Shown here: one piece after another, positions 62,788 through 64,000 of the stretch
Numbering within the stretch: the first letter of the stretch is position 1
Layout of the letters: every line of letters begins with the position of its first letter
Assembly: GCA_963976875.1 (NCBI GenBank)
Contig: CAXBML010000011.1
Span: 1-64,000 of the forward strand
Direction of reading: 5' to 3'
Source of the DNA: Berkiella_A sp963976875
GTDB taxonomy: Bacteria; Pseudomonadota; Gammaproteobacteria; Berkiellales; Berkiellaceae
Length of the DNA stretch: 64,000 bases
Program-made: the position numbers and the translations under genes
The notes under the pieces: model-generated
Told to the model about the DNA's origin: nothing
Database searches by the model: none
Seen by the model: only the letters and a program-made list of their open reading frames with translations

Positions 62788-63210
62788 ATGTTAAGAATAT
62801 CGAAAAAAATTAGTATCCCCAATACAGAAATTGAACTAAACCCCATACGTGCCCAGGGCGCTGGTGGACAAAATGTCAATAAAGTATCTACAGCGATTCA
62901 TCTTCGGTTTGATATTATCCATTCTTCGTTGCCCCAAGATTATAAAACGAGATTATTAAATTTTAAAGACTATCGTATTTCGCAAGAAGGGGTCATTATT
63001 ATTAAGGCACAAAAATATCGCAGCCAGTCCAGGAATAAAGAGGATGCTTTAGTTCGATTAAGAGAGTTTATTAAACAAGCCGCCTATAAACCAAAATCTC
63101 GAAAGCCGACCAAGATCAGCAAAGCAGTCAAAACCAGAAGACTTGACACCAAAAATATGACCAGTAAGAAAAAAGCTTTGCGTCGAAAGCACGCTTTTAA
63201 AGAGGATTAA
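62788..63210 (+). CDS. arfB: Alternative ribosome-rescue factor ArfB
   Basis: A 140-residue release-factor-like peptidyl-tRNA hydrolase. The domain begins SIPNTEIELNPIRAQGAGGQNVNK with the catalytic GGQ at residues 27-29. The long basic tail (KPTKISKAVKTRRLDTKNM, KKALRRKHAF) enters the empty mRNA channel of stalled ribosomes, as in E. coli YaeJ/ArfB. Length is normal. The 3' end overlaps the convergent DOT1-like gene by 14 bases. Rescues non-stop translation complexes in the cytoplasm. Confidence 0.95.
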   Translation: MLRISKKISIPNTEIELNPIRAQGAGGQNVNKVSTAIHLRFDIIHSSLPQDYKTRLLNFKDYRISQEGVIIIKAQKYRSQSRNKEDALVRLREFIKQAAYKPKSRKPTKISKAVKTRRLDTKNMTSKKKALRRKHAFKED

Positions 63211-63859
63211 TTTTATGATAGATCCGCACTTTGGTTTTTCCCCAACTAGCAGTATGCATCCCGGTATATATAAGTATAAATTGACTATCGTGTATTCTTC
63301 TGACCACTGATATAACATAACTACCAGGTTGTAACCGTGAAAACTTTGTTCGTAGCTGCTCCCAGGTTGCTTCCTTAAAAACCGCGGCATTGACGTATAC
63401 AATATGGGCCTCCTCGAGATTTTCGACTAAGAAATCACCCTCCATAATTGTTAATGTGGATTGATTTTTTTTTATCTTTGCCATTGATAATAATCTAGCA
63501 GATTTTGCAGCTTGAACTAAGTCTGAAACTTTCTCAATTCCTGTTGCTTGTATACTCTTAAAGAATAAAGCGGCAGACAATAATAGTCTGGCATCGCCAC
63601 AACCTAAATCATAAATTTTACAACAACCCTTTTTATGTAACAAATTCAGCAAGTACAAAAAAGATATATTGGATAACGTCCCATAAATTAAATCTGGATT
63701 GTCAGGCTCTTGTTTTACACGATATTGCTTAGAAATAGAGTACGTCGGTATTGTTTTATATAATCTATCTATAGATCTTAAAACAAACATCAATTTAAAA
63801 ATTTTTAAAACGAAAAATTCAATAAAAAATTTAGCGCCATGTAGAAAAGGTATGCCCAT
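63197..63859 (-). CDS. Second DOT1-fold SAM methyltransferase
   Basis: A 220-residue paralogue of the 54886 protein. It has a hydrophobic N-terminus (FLHGAKFFIEFFVLKIFKLM), the DLIYGTLSNISFL entry corresponding to FLYGE, motif I KIYDLGCGDARLLLSAAL, a Glu (TGIEKVSDL) and the VYVNAAVF strand that corresponds to FINATAF. The DOT1 Gly-Ser-Gly is here GCGDA. It converges on arfB with a 14-base overlap. Substrate is unknown. Positions 63860-64000 show no gene. Confidence 0.75.
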   Translation of the reverse strand: MGIPFLHGAKFFIEFFVLKIFKLMFVLRSIDRLYKTIPTYSISKQYRVKQEPDNPDLIYGTLSNISFLYLLNLLHKKGCCKIYDLGCGDARLLLSAALFFKSIQATGIEKVSDLVQAAKSARLLSMAKIKKNQSTLTIMEGDFLVENLEEAHIVYVNAAVFKEATWEQLRTKFSRLQPGSYVISVVRRIHDSQFILIYTGMHTASWGKTKVRIYHKINPL

Positions 63860-64000
63860 ATAAAAATGCCTTTAAAAAATTTAATCTTGAACCACTATAA
63901 AATCTGAACCGTACTATCAAACTAAAACCAGCATTTAAGTGACTTGGATTACATAAGTCTAGTGTATCTATTTGGCTCTTAACTTAAAATGTCAGGTAGT

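Overview
This AT-rich window encodes ordinary proteobacterial household genes: hemB, truD, arfB, zapE, idi, umuC/umuD, a DeaD-type helicase, ompW, and DUF1328, DUF2254 and DUF167 proteins. Mixed with them are many lineage-specific proteins typical of host-associated Legionellales/Coxiellaceae-like Gammaproteobacteria. These include two eukaryotic-type protein kinase-like proteins, two DOT1-fold methyltransferases, an IcmL/DotI-like periplasmic protein, a 29-residue helical-repeat protein and several large unrecognised proteins. I infer an intracellular or amoeba-associated gammaproteobacterium. No species call is possible from the sequence alone, and I saw no tRNA or rRNA gene.

Layout. Positions 0.2-10 kb: a DnaQ-like exonuclease, an aldo/keto reductase, a decayed Vat/CatB-type acetyltransferase, an inverted umuC-umuD operon, and a run of small envelope or membrane proteins. 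Positions 10-15.9 kb: an acidic protein, two overlapping large unknown genes and a flavoprotein. Positions 15.9-23.8 kb: three double-glycine-leader (microcin-like) peptides, OmpW, a universal stress protein, then a beta-CASP nuclease / AMP phosphorylase-like / PRPP synthetase-like set and an acyltransferase. Positions 23.9-39.3 kb: mostly minus strand, with a DEAD-box helicase, a CXXCH protein, a kinase-like protein with a duplicated N-lobe, an organophosphate-type MFS transporter, an exported cytidine deaminase, IPP isomerase, the 29-residue-repeat protein and an IcmL-like protein.

Positions 39.4-47.5 kb hold the most unusual region. A parA-parB-RHH operon runs directly into zapE. It is followed by a 2.5 kb gene-poor segment with ten copies of a 19-bp palindrome, seven of them at 55-59 bp spacing. 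Next come a Rep-like gene with a hairpin-rich leader, DnaA boxes and an AT-rich stretch, which together resemble a complete plasmid-type replicon. A near-consensus chromosomal-type parS site lies just beyond, at 47452. Either the window is part of a chromid or megaplasmid that carries core genes, or a plasmid has integrated into the chromosome.

Positions 47.5-64 kb: a drug-efflux MFS transporter, an S9 peptidase, a fourth double-glycine peptide, a peroxiredoxin, the hemB-GNAT-pncC-DOT1-like run, truD, a PEP-CTERM protein, an RRM protein, two universal stress proteins, a NYN-domain protein, arfB and a second DOT1-like protein. A roughly 64-bp dispersed repeat with 11-bp terminal inverted repeats occurs three times, at 2595, 35438 and 48752.
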